Positions 1 to 9,301 of a stretch of 13,343 nt of DNA are shown in pieces. The notes beneath the pieces are model-generated. The model had not been told where the DNA came from. It worked only from the letters and a program-made list of their open reading frames with translations, and made no database searches. The stretch's first letter is position 1. Each line of letters starts with the position of its first letter. The translations under genes were made by a program, and so were the position numbers. Source of the DNA: Diplocarpon mali (lineage: Eukaryota; Ascomycota; Leotiomycetes; Helotiales; Drepanopezizaceae); contig JAENRP010000642.1 of assembly GCA_024741835.1 (NCBI GenBank), forward strand, positions 1 through 13,343. Direction: 5' to 3'.

Positions 1-1524
1 GCAATGGCTTCCGATTCCGATCGAAATACTAGGCTTAAAGACCTTTAACTCTTTCGAAAGAACTGGTAATAATAGTTCGACGATTTAGAGCTTTACTTTA
101 AAAGCAAAGGCATTGAAATAGCGATTCAAAAGACACTTATTAAATATGCGAGAATAGCCCTTTAAACTCCTTCTACTAATTCGTTTACTTCTACTTTAAT
201 AACTAATACAATTGCTAAGGATTTGCTAGATATATTAAATAAGCTTAGCCTAAGAGCTTTAGTAGATAATAACTAAGAATCCTAAAGGCAGATTTTAAAT
301 ATGGAAAAGGAGAAGGAGTATAGGCTAGCCTTAGTCAAATGTAAGCTTAAGATTAATAGAGGTTTAAGCAATAAAGACTAAGATTTTATTCGAGTTTATA
401 ATAATGTAAAGATAAGATAGGATACTTTAAAGGTAAAATACTCTTAAATAACTACCTTTAATACCTAGTATCTACTATAGTAGATCACTTCATTTTAGTA
501 TAAAAAAGATAAAGATAATAAGGATAAAGATATAAATATAAACTCTACTTAATCTATATTATATAAAGTAAAGAGGAGAGTAAGAGCTATAGATCCTAGG
601 ATAGCTATGACTTTTAAGGAAACTCAGCTTTTTAGTTTCCTACTTAATAGCCTCTCTCTTAAGTTCGCTATTATAAAATAATCTCTTCTTATCTAACCTA
701 ACCTTAAGATCTATAAGAAGATCGACCTCTTTTGAACTATTAAGTAAGACTTTAAAGGATACTCTAAATCGGCAAATGCCGCGTTATAAGGCAATAATAA
801 GCCTAAGAAGAGGAAGGAGCGTAGGACAAGCCCTTGAGCTTATCGGGGATACTACTTTTATAATAGTGCTTATAATATTACTAATTATAAAGATAAAAGG
901 CAACTGATCGATATAGTTACTAGCTTTAATATTAAAAAGCAATTAAAGTAGAAGTTAAGAAGCAAACTGCCCTTATCCTACTAAAGGCTGCAACTACTAA
1001 GGAAAGGCAAAGGAAAAGGCTATTTAGCCAAAACTTTAATAGATACCTTTAATAATAATAGTAGGTTATCTAAACCTAAATCCACTTTTAATAATTTAGA
1101 TAATAATTATAATAAAGATGCTTACGTTTTAAAAGCCGATCTTTATAAGATCCTTAAATTTAATTAGTATAATAATACTAGTTATATAATATATATAATT
1201 AATAAACCCTACCTATTTAAAGGCCTGCTTATTAAAATAAAAAGGCATTCTATTAAAGTTAGTAGTAAAAGGTTATATATAAACTCAATAGGTATAATAG
1301 AGATAAATATTACTAGCATTTCTTTCCTTTTATAAAATATTCTCCTTATACTTAGCCTAGGTATTAATCTTTTATCTAGTTATAAGATTTATATAGAGTT
1401 GAATTATATAAGAGTTTTTAATAATCAATTTATATAGTTTATAAATAATAATTATAAAGTGATCTTTAAGGCTAAAATCAAAGATAGACTTTATATTATC
1501 TTAAAGGTAATATTATAAAAATTG

Positions 1525-1946
1525 ACTTTTAAGCTAAACTTATAAATGGATTCCTTTAAGGAAAGTGCACTCTTTACCTTAATATAATTAAGTAAAGATA
1601 AGGAGAATAAATAGACTTTTAAGCTAAGATCGCAAGTGAAATTCGTAAAAATAACTCTTAAGCTAAGACTATAAGTAGATTGTAAAGTATCCTTAAAGGT
1701 GACTCTTAAGCTAGGATTATAAGTGAATTTAGTAAAAATGACTCTTAAGCTAGGACTATAAGTAGATTTTATAAATTCGCTAATAACGACTCTTAAGTTA
1801 AGATTATAAGTGAAATTTGCGGAAATGACTCTTAGGCTAGGATTGCGAGTGAAATTCGCAAATTTATTAGAAACGACTCTTAAGCTAAGATCGCAAGTAG
1901 ATCTTACGGTTTTATTAAAAACGACTCTTAAGCCAGGCTTGCAACT
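1525..1946 (+). repeat. In-frame minisatellite in pol, 9 units (39/48 bp)
   Basis: Nine units begin at 1525, 1615, 1654, 1702, 1741, 1789, 1828, 1876 and 1924. Steps are 90, 39, 48, 39, 48, 39, 48 and 48 bp, all multiples of three, so the repeat never disturbs the frame. Each unit opens with a 23-bp core of the type ACTCTTAAGCT...AAGT/GAGT and then has a 16- or 25-bp spacer. In the sense frame each core reads roughly T-L-K-L-G/R-L/S-Q-V, alternating polar and hydrophobic residues, with Gln often mutated to stop. It sits between the protease/'G-L-Y-I-I' segment and the integrase zinc-binding region, where other copia proteins have only a short linker. Its function is unknown. Confidence 0.9.
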
Positions 1947-3108
1947 AGAAAATGGCAAAACCTTAAATTGCTATTATTAGTCCTTTCTAGCCGCTAATAA
2001 TAAAGCATCGACTAATAATAGGCTACTAAAGCTATTAAAAGCCAAAAGCCTATTAAGGTATTAGCTAATATATAGAAGATTCGCACATTTAAGGCTAAAG
2101 AAATTAAAGGGCTTATATAAGGTCTTAACCTTAAAACAGAAGATCTAAGTACTAAAGGATCGCCTAGTATACCGAATTTATAAGCTAATAAAACTTCGAA
2201 ATCGGATATAAACTAAGCTTAGTCTATAGAAAGATTCAATACTAGCACTAATATCTATTAATATTGCTAAACTATTTACGACTTTAATTAAAGGAAATAA
2301 TTGGTTTTCTTAAATAGTAGATAACTCCACTTAGCAAATATAGACTATTTGCGCTAAGACTAAATCTAAGCTTATAAAAAAGCTAGAAACTTAGAAAGTG
2401 ATAGAGGAACGCTAGACCTAGTTAAAGCTAATAGCTATTAGGTCTAATAATGCATTAAAGATTAAAGCAAAGCTTAATAAATAGGCAAAATAAAGAATTT
2501 ATTATAAACTAATTATAATATATAAAGGTTCTTATTAAAATAGCATCGTTAAGCGAAGCATCTAGCAAGTAGAGACTAACTATTGCACTTTATTATAAGA
2601 TGCTAACCTACTATTGGAATTCTAGGACCTTATAGTTAAGGCAAACGCATACTTGCGAAATAGAATAGGTAGTAGACTAATAGTTAATAGCATTTAAATA
2701 TTACTATATAAAGTATATTTCAAATAAAAACCAAGCTTAAATTATATCTATATCTTTAAAAGTATCTACTACTCCTATATTAGCCCGAAGTCCTAGCCTA
2801 TAGATATAAAGAGTAAGAAGCTGATAGACCAAGGTAGAGAGTATATATTTATTAAGTATATTAAATAGATAATAAAGTAATAGATAGTATATACGCTAGA
2901 TCTAAGGCGAGTAATTATATCCTTAATAGTTGAGTTTAATAAATCTTAAAATAAGAAGGTGCTATCCTTAAAGCTCTATATACTTAGAGATTCGTAAGGT
3001 ATACTACTCGATAGTAATACTATTAAGCCGAACTAATAACCCTTCTCTCTTAGCTTAGGTATATTAAGCGCACTTGCTAATTGACGACCTACTAATTGCT
3101 TAAAGGCT

Positions 3109-3113
3109 AAATA
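3109..3113. repeat. Target-site duplication, left copy (AAATA)
   Basis: AAATA directly precedes the inner element's left LTR and recurs at 9297-9301 directly after its right LTR. Removing the insert and one copy restores the sequence seen uninterrupted in the inner element's own pol. Five base pairs is the usual duplication length for copia integrases. Confidence 0.9.
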
Positions 3114-3308
3114 TATTGAGCTTAAGTGAGTCGGCGCAGTAGGTAAAGGAGGCTTTTAAAGGTCGATGGTTGATATATTAGTAAGAGTTAAGGAAGGAAG
3201 GTTACCCCTTTCTTCCTTATAACTATATACGTATCAATATCCTACTAATTAAGCAATAGGGTCATATGATAATACATTAGAGTAATAGTTATATTACCTA
3301 TCTTAATA
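3114..3308 (-). repeat. 3' LTR of nested element (195 bp)
   Basis: The repeat runs from TATTGAG to CTTAATA, short inverted termini that match allowing for transitions. The other LTR of this element (9102-9296) is the same length with no gap. By eye the two differ at about 18 sites, all transitions. Inside is a conserved inverted repeat, AAGGAAG (3190-3196) with CTTCCTT (3212-3218), around GGTTACC; it is recognisable in every LTR of the family here and could fold in the transcript. Conventional LTRs end TG...CA; these end TA...TA, either RIP at both ends or a family trait. Confidence 0.93.
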
Positions 3309-3610
3309 CCCTTACTTAGACCTTACTCTAATTGACCTATAGTTAGGAAAACAACAATTATCCTTTTACGCTAATCCAACTCTTAAGTATCTTTTTAAAT
3401 TAAAAACAATCAATTAATAGTAACCTCTATTAAAATCACTAACCCTACTCGTAGGGTAGGACTAGGAGTTAAATTTCTTAAAAGATATTCCTTTATAAGA
3501 CTATATGACTTGACTCGCGGTCTAGGCCTAGGAGTCGATTTAAAAACTTTCCTTTATAAGACTATATGACCTAACTCGTAAGGCAGGCCTAAGAGTCGTC
3601 CTTAAGCCTA
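3309..3610 (-). other. 3' UTR of nested element, with short purine tract
   Basis: This is noncoding sequence between the gag-pol stop (3611-3613) and the 3' LTR. On the minus strand it ends in AAGTAAGGG directly against the LTR, a weak polypurine tract in the position where plus-strand DNA priming should start; the outer copy has AAGTAGGGG at 11525-11533. Most of the remainder is taken up by three tandem-like repeats (3447-3596). The 0.1 kb nearest the LTR recurs at 13132-13230. Confidence 0.75.
3447..3596 (-). repeat. Three 23-bp core repeats in the 3' UTR
   Basis: Cores lie at 3447-3469, 3513-3535 and 3574-3596, spaced 66 and 61 bp. On the + strand each begins ACTCG and ends CTARGAGT, exactly 23 bp. 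The second and third are preceded by the shared stretch CCTTTATAAGACTATATGAC (from 3490 and 3551). Ends pair as ACTC/GAGT, and the middle unit has a CTAGGCCTAG palindrome. The same 23-bp length and ends occur in the pol minisatellite. Confidence 0.85.
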
Positions 3611-6600
3611 CTAAGCTCCTACTATCTTTTGCAATCCTAGTATATCTTTAAACGCTTTAAACTTTATAACTATCTTTAATAGCTTTATAAATCCATCTAC
3701 TACTATTTAATTAGTTAAGATATAAGCGATTAATAACTTATTCTTTATAATAAGGTTATAGATAAAGTAGTAGGTAATATTAATATATTTCGATCGCTTA
3801 TATAAGTATGGATTCTATATAAGTGCAATCGCCTTTATATTATTTACTTAAAGATTAATATAATTCCTATCTTATTTAATATACTTAGCAAAACCTATAT
3901 CTTTTAGAATTTAGGCGATTTATATTCCTTACTTATAATTTAATAATATTAATATATATTCGGCCTTAGTACTTGCAGTAGCTACTAATTTCCACTTTTT
4001 ACTTTCCTATAATATAGGTCTGCTATATAGTACTATTACGCTTTTAAATATACTTTTCCAACCTTTTATATTTACCTAATTGGAATTAGTATATACCTTA
4101 AGCTTTACGCTTATATATTTCGTTAGTCTATATCTTACCTTTTATATAATTATCAATTAAAGGTATCTTCTAAGTCGCTTAACTGCGTTCTTATATCGAA
4201 TCGTCGGATCCTTTAAGTTCTAACTAAGTTATCTAATAACAAAGTCGATATCTAGTCTTATATATACTATAGTATATATAATCGCTTTAATATCCTATTA
4301 ATACTTCTTCAGATCTTCTCTTTACTTATTTTTATTAGTAGGCTTTAACTTATTATACTTTCCTTTAATTAAAGTACACTTTAGCTTAAAGTTAAGAGTA
4401 TAAGTAAAGAGTCTTATTTAGTTTAAGATCTTCTTAATATACTACTCTTAATCTAACTAAAGTTCTTAAATAAAGCGGTTCCTTATAATATAAATGCTAA
4501 GGATCTTATAAATTCCCCTTAGATCCTTAGTATTAAAACGTTTCTAAATTATTATAAAGAACTAATCTAATTAAGTAGTTGTCTTCGCAGCTATAGTAAT
4601 ATTATTAATATATAGTAGCAACTTGATTCTACGCTTAGTATAAGTAAATAGATAAGGGTTAGCTAGGCTTTAAACGAATCCCATTTTTATTAAAGTAGAG
4701 CTATATAAGAGGTTTTAATCATAGGCTAATTGTTTAAGCCTATAGATACTGCGAAGTATATAAAGAGAATAGCTAGCGCATATAGGAATACTATTAGATT
4801 AGGAGAGAAAAATCCGTTCCTTTATAATTGCTTTAGTAAATGTATTCTTAATATCGTACTATTTACATTTAAGGTTCTTAATAGCTACTATCACTATAAA
4901 TATACAAAGGGTATCTATATAAACTATTAGCGCGAATGTATCAAAGTAGTCTTTTCTATACTATTAGAAGAAGCCCTTAACTATAAGCCTTGCCTTATAA
5001 TATTCTAAGGTCCTATTTGCATATATCTTAATTATAAAGACCTACTTTATTAATATTAGATTCACGTCCTTTAGTATCAGTTCCTCTATTTATATATTAT
5101 TTATAATAAGAGAGCTTATCTCCTCTTAGATTGCCTTATTCTATACTACTCTATTTTTTAGGTTATTAATAGCTTTATTATACGTCTTTAAAAAAGAGAT
5201 TTTCATTATTCCCTTAGCAGCTAGGAATGCATTATCTTTATCAAAGCTCTATTAAAGTTCAAGCTTATAGATCCTATGCACTATTATAGCTTAGATATGC
5301 TTAGACTTGCGTTTATCTAAAGTATCTTCTAATTCTAGGTCTCTATTCCTCTTTAAAGGCGTAGGTTCAGCTATAGGTTCTATAGGCTTATTATCTAAGG
5401 AACCGCTTTCTAATAGTAAAGGCTTATTATTACTTATACCTATTTTAAGAATATCCTTTACTATAAGTGCTTTAACTAAAGGGATAATAATATTAAAGTT
5501 ATTCTATACTTTAGGTAGTTCGTAGACAATAGGAATAATCTATTTGGCCTTTAAGCGATTAGCAGGTCGTTAATCAGTAGGTACGCTTAATATACCTAAG
5601 CTAAAAGAGAAGGATTATTAGTTCGGCTTAATAGTATTACTATTAAGTAGTATACCTTACGAATCTTTAGGTATATAAAGCTTTAAGGATAGCTCCCTCC
5701 TATTTCGAGATTTATCGAACTCAACTATTAAGGATATAATTACTTGCCTTAGATCTAGCGCATATATTATCTATTACTTTATTATCTATTTAATATACTT
5801 AATAAATATATACTTTCTACCTTAGTCTATTAGCTTCTTGCTCTTTATACCTGCGGGCTAGGACTTCGGGCTAATATAAGAGTAGTAAATGCTTCTAAAG
5901 ACGCAGATATAATCTAGGCTTAATTTCTATTTAAAATATGCCTTATATAATAATATTCGGGTGCTATTAATTATTAATCTACTACTCGTTTTATTTCGCA
6001 AGTATACGTCTGCCTTAATTGCAAAGTCCTAGAATTCTAGTAGTAGGTTAGCATCTTATAATAGAGTATAATAGTCAGTCTCTACTTGCTAAATGCTTCG
6101 CTTAGCGATACTATTCTAATAAAAACCTTTATATATTATAATTGATTTATAATAAACTCCTTATTTTACCTATTTATTAAGCTTTACCTTAATCTTTAAT
6201 GCGTTATTAGACCTAATAGCTATTAGCTTTAATTAAGTCTAATACTCCTTTATTACTTTTTAAGTCTTTAGCTTTTTTATAAGCTTAGATTTAGTCTTAG
6301 TATAAATAGTCTATATTTACTAAGTAGAGTTATCTACTATTTAAGAAAACCAATTATTTCCTTTAATTAAGGTTATAAATAGTCTAGTAGTATTAATAGA
6401 TATTAGCGCTAGTATTAAATCTTTCTATAGACTAAGCTTAATTCGCATTTAATTTCGAAGTTTTATTAGCTTACAAATTCAGTATACTAAGCGATCCTTT
6501 AGTATTTAGATCTTCTATTTTAAAGTCGAGACTTTATATAAGCCCTTTAATTTCTCTAGCCTTAAATGCGCAAATCTTTTATATATTAGCTAATACTTTA

Positions 6601-8695
6601 ATAGGCTTTTAGCTTTTAATAGCTTTAATAGCCTATTATTAATTGATACTTTATTATTAGCAGCTAAAAAGGATTAATAATAGTAGTTTAAGGTTTTACC
6701 GTTTTCTAATTATAAGCCTAGCTTAAGAGTCGTTTTTAATAAAACCGCAAGATCTACTCGCAGTCTTAGCTTAAGAGTCGATTTTCCAGAAATAGCAAGA
6801 TTTACTTATAGTCCTAGCTTAAGAGTCGTTTCTAACGAATTTGCGAATTTCACTCGCAGTCCTAGCTTAAGAGTTATTTCTGCGAATTTCACTTGCGATC
6901 CTAGCTTAAGAGTTATTATTAGCAAATTTGCAAAATCCACTCGCAGTCTTAGCCTAAGAGTTATTTCTATTAAATTCACTTATAATCCTAGCTTAAGAGT
7001 CATCTTTAAAAATATATTGCATTTTACCTATAATCTTAGCTTAAAAGTCATTTTCGCAAATTTTACTTATAATCCTAACTTAAGAGTCTATCTATTCTCC
7101 TTATCCTTACTTAATTATATTAAGGTAAAGAGTACACTTTCCTTAAAAGAATCCACTTATAGGTTTAGCCTAAGAGTCAATTTTTATAATATTACCTTTA
7201 AGATAATATAAAATCTATCTTTAATTTTAGTCTTAAAGATCACTTTATAATTATTATTTATAAACTATATAAATTGATTATTAAAAACTCTTATATAATT
7301 TAACTCTATATAAATCTTGCAATTAAATAAAAGATTAATACTTAAGCTAAGTATAAGGAGAACATTTTATAAAAGGAAAGAAACGCTAGTAATATTTATC
7401 TCTACTATACTTATTAAGTCTAGATATAACCTTCTACTACTAACTTTAATAGAGCGCCTTTTTATTTTAATAAGCGGGCCTTTAAATAGGTAGGATTTAT
7501 TAATTATATATGCTATATAACTAGTATTACTATACCAGTCGGATTCAAGGATCTTATAAAGATCGGCTTTTAAAATATAAGCATCTTTATTATAATTATC
7601 ATTTGAATTATTAAAAGTGGATTTAGGTTTAGATAACCTATTATTATTATTAGAAGTATTTACTAAAGTTCTAGCTAAAGAGCCTTTTCCTTTACCTTTC
7701 CTTAATAGTTGCAGCCTTTAGTAGGATAAGGGCAGTTTACTTCTTAACTTCTGCTTCGATTGCTTCTTAATATTAAAGCTAGCAACTATATTAATTAGTT
7801 GCCTTTTAACTTTACAATTAGTAATATTATAAGCACTATTATAAAAGTAGCATTCCTAATAAGCTTAAGGGCTTATCCTGCGCTCCTTCCTCTTTTTAAG
7901 CTTATCGTTGCCCTATAACGCGGCATTTGCCGATTTAAAGCGTCCTTTAAGGTCTTACTTAATAGTTTAAAGGAAGTCGATCTTCTTATAGATCTTAAGG
8001 TTGGATTAGATAAGAGATTATTTTATAATAGTAAACTTAAGAGGAAGGCTATTAAGTAGGAAATTAAAAAGTTAAATTTCCTTAAAAGATATAGCTATCC
8101 TAAGATCTGCAGCTCTTATTCTCCTCCTTACTTTATATAATATAAATTAAATAAAGTCTATATTTATATTTATATCCTTACTATCTTTATCTTTTCTATA
8201 TTAAAATAAAGTGATCTACTATAGTAGATATTAAGTATTAAAGGCAGTTATCTAAGAGTATTTTGCCTTTAAAGTATCCTATCTTATCTTTATATTATTA
8301 TAAACTTAAATAAAATCTTAATCTTTATCACTTAAACTTCTATTAATCTTAAGCTTATATTTAATTAAGGCTAGCTTATACTCCTTTTCCTTTTCTATAT
8401 TTAAAATCTGCCTTTAGGATTCTTAATTATTATCTACTAAAGCTTTTAAGCTAAGCTTATTTAATATATCTGGCAAATCCTTAATAGTTATATTAGCTAT
8501 TAAAGTGGAAGTAGATAAATCAATAGAAGGAGTATAGGAGGCTATTCTCGCGTATTTAATAAGTGTCTTTTAAATCGCTATTTTAATGCCTTTGCTCTTA
8601 AAGTAAAGCTTTAAATTGTCGAACCATTATTGCTAGTTCTTTTAAAAGAGTTAAAGGTCTCTAAGTCTGGTATTTCAATCGGAATCGGAAGCTAT
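3611..8695 (-). pseudogene. gag-pol of nested copia element, one 1,695-codon frame
   Basis: The coding region runs from the start codon, now ATA (8695-8693), to a stop at 3613-3611, 5,085 nt, exactly divisible by three. In order: gag; a degenerate zinc knuckle at 7852-7814 (first and last Cys kept, second now Tyr); protease site mutated to N-T-S at 7528-7520; minisatellite at 7177-6708; integrase with catalytic D, D, E changed to Asn (6394-6392), Asn (6208-6206) and Lys (6103-6101); reverse transcriptase whose Y-x-D-D box is now Y-I-N-N (4612-4601); and RNase H with the conserved copia C-terminus near 3690-3620. Anchors fall at constant codon offsets from the outer copy (-1 in gag, +15 after the minisatellite), so there is no frameshift. 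Gag and pol were apparently one polyprotein, as in Drosophila copia. It is inactive because of many stops. Confidence 0.9.
6708..7177 (-). repeat. In-frame minisatellite in pol, 10 units
   Basis: These are minus-strand counterparts of the repeat in the outer copy. On the + strand the 23-bp cores end at 6730, 6778, 6826, 6874, 6913, 6961, 7000, 7048, 7087 and 7177. Read 5' to 3' on the coding strand the steps are 90, 39, 48, 39, 48, 39, 48, 48 and 48 bp. The order is identical to the outer copy except for one additional 48-bp unit at the 3' end. Many + strand cores show the clean form starting ACTCGCAG and ending TTAAGAGT. Confidence 0.9.
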
Positions 8696-9089
8696 TGCCG
8701 TTTTAAATAGAATTGCATTTAAAATCAAATAAATTAAATAGTTAAAGGCACTCCTCCTATCGAGAAGTTAAAATGATTAAATAGCAGGTATTATAGAAGT
8801 ATTAAATAGGGAGGAAGTCCTTTTATCGAAAAGGGTTTTTAAGCTATAATGCAGGGAATCACACCTCTTATAAAACATAGTAAAGCAAGGAATTTTACCT
8901 CTTGCAGTACTAAAGGAGTTATAAAGTAAGGAATCATACCTCTTATAATATAGGTTAGCTAAATAAGGAATTATACCTCTTATTCGCCGATTGCTCGCCT
9001 TTTACTATAAGTCTTGTTCAACTTCCTATTAATAGTTGCGGCGCAAGTGCTTTCTAAGGGAAGTTAATAATCTATTATTAGTCTAGCTA
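8696..9089 (-). other. 5' leader of nested element
   Basis: This is noncoding sequence between the primer-binding site and the gag start, about 0.4 kb. It carries four copies of a 21-bp unit (8851-8983). I saw no convincing open frame. The equivalent part of the outer element lies outside the window, so its conservation cannot be tested here. Confidence 0.75.
8851..8983. repeat. Four 21-bp hairpin-like units in the leader
   Basis: Units lie at 8851-8871, 8885-8905, 8926-8946 and 8963-8983, spaced 34, 41 and 37 bp. The best-preserved unit (8885-8905) starts GCAAGG and ends CCTCTTGC, so its outer GCAAG/CTTGC can pair as a 5-bp stem. The other copies read G/ATAAGG...CCTCTTAT (or GCAGGG at the first), consistent with CpA-to-TpA change in the arms. 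A packaging, dimerisation or translational role is possible but is only inference. Confidence 0.75.
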
Positions 9090-9100
9090 GGGCTTATAAC
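9090..9100 (-). promoter_or_regulatory. Primer-binding site, initiator-tRNA-Met anticodon type
   Basis: One base inside the 5' LTR the minus strand reads GTTATAAGCCC. With a single transition (A to G) this is complementary to GGGCTCATAAC, the anticodon arm of initiator tRNA-Met. Drosophila copia and several fungal copia elements prime with an internal, cleaved half of that tRNA rather than its 3' end. The same 11-mer occurs next to another LTR at 11883-11893. Confidence 0.65.
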
Positions 9101-9101
9101 T

Positions 9102-9296
9102 TATTAAGCTTAAGTAAGTCGGCGCAGTAGGTAAAGGAGGCTTCTAAAGGTCAATGGTCGATATATTAGTAAGAGTTAAGGAAGGAAGGTTACCCCTTTC
9201 TTCCCTATAGCTATATACGTATTAATATCCTACTGACTAAGCAGTAGGGTCATATGATAATATATCGGAGTGATAGCTGTATCACCTATCTTAATA
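9102..9296 (-). repeat. 5' LTR of nested element (195 bp)
   Basis: Same family and length as 3114-3308, from TATTAAG to CTTAATA. Against its partner I count about 18 differences in 195, all transitions and no indel. As the 5' LTR it should hold the promoter and transcript start, but I could not single out a TATA box among many AT runs. It abuts the right-hand AAATA (9297-9301). Confidence 0.93.
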
Positions 9297-9301
9297 AAAT
9301 A
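9297..9301. repeat. Target-site duplication, right copy (AAATA)
   Basis: Pairs with 3109-3113. The sequence right after it (GACTATTCC...) continues the outer element's pol in frame. Confidence 0.9.

Larger units (their letters stand above)
4..3113 (+). pseudogene. gag-pol of outer copia element, part 1 (gag, protease, integrase)
   Basis: The frame starts at ATG 4-6 and stays in one phase throughout, broken only by point-mutation stops. Gag covers about codons 1-300. It ends with a basic patch (near 800-834) and a degenerate zinc knuckle at 850-888, where all three Cys positions have become Tyr. The protease active site is at 1174-1182 and reads N-T-S where copia proteases have D-T/S-G. After it come a minisatellite (1525-1946), then the H-x3-H-type integrase N-terminal region, where only one His survives in the R-R-F-A-H context around 2079-2094. 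The integrase core follows, with the expected catalytic D, D, E at 2260-2262, 2446-2448 and 2551-2553. All three are mutated (Asn, Asn, Lys). The frame is interrupted at about codon 1037, between integrase and reverse transcriptase, by the nested element. Domain identity rests on motif spacing and on alignment with the inner copy; the product is not functional. Confidence 0.88.
3114..9296 (-). mobile_element. Complete nested Ty1/copia element, minus strand
   Basis: This is a full-length copy, 6,183 bp, of the same family as the outer element but inverted. Read on the minus strand it has a 5' LTR (9296-9102), primer-binding site (9100-9090), leader with repeats, gag-pol (8695-3611), 3' UTR (3610-3309) and 3' LTR (3308-3114). 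It is flanked by the 5-bp duplication AAATA. It is heavily mutated by transitions and inactive. The intact structure and target duplication show it arrived by ordinary retrotransposition into the outer copy, so it is the younger of the two. Confidence 0.93.

Noticed and set aside
1525..1946. CRISPR array (regular 23-bp repeats with spacers)
   Set aside because: Spacers are themselves similar, the unit length is in codons, the repeat lies in a pol frame, and the context is a eukaryotic retrotransposon.
1491..1958. Open frame of 155 codons on the minus strand with a repeated S-L-R-V-I/V pattern
   Set aside because: It is the antisense of the pol minisatellite. It stays open because RIP stops fall in the sense frame and the repeat has a multiple-of-three period. 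The equivalent antisense frame in the nested copy (7017-7211, +) is broken into pieces.
4730..4930. Short + strand open frame of 66 codons
   Set aside because: It lies antisense to the nested element's reverse transcriptase region, with no counterpart kept in the outer copy, and its composition is that of the background.
5307..5525. Short + strand open frame of 72 codons
   Set aside because: Antisense to the integrase/RT linker of the nested gag-pol; no independent start context or conservation.
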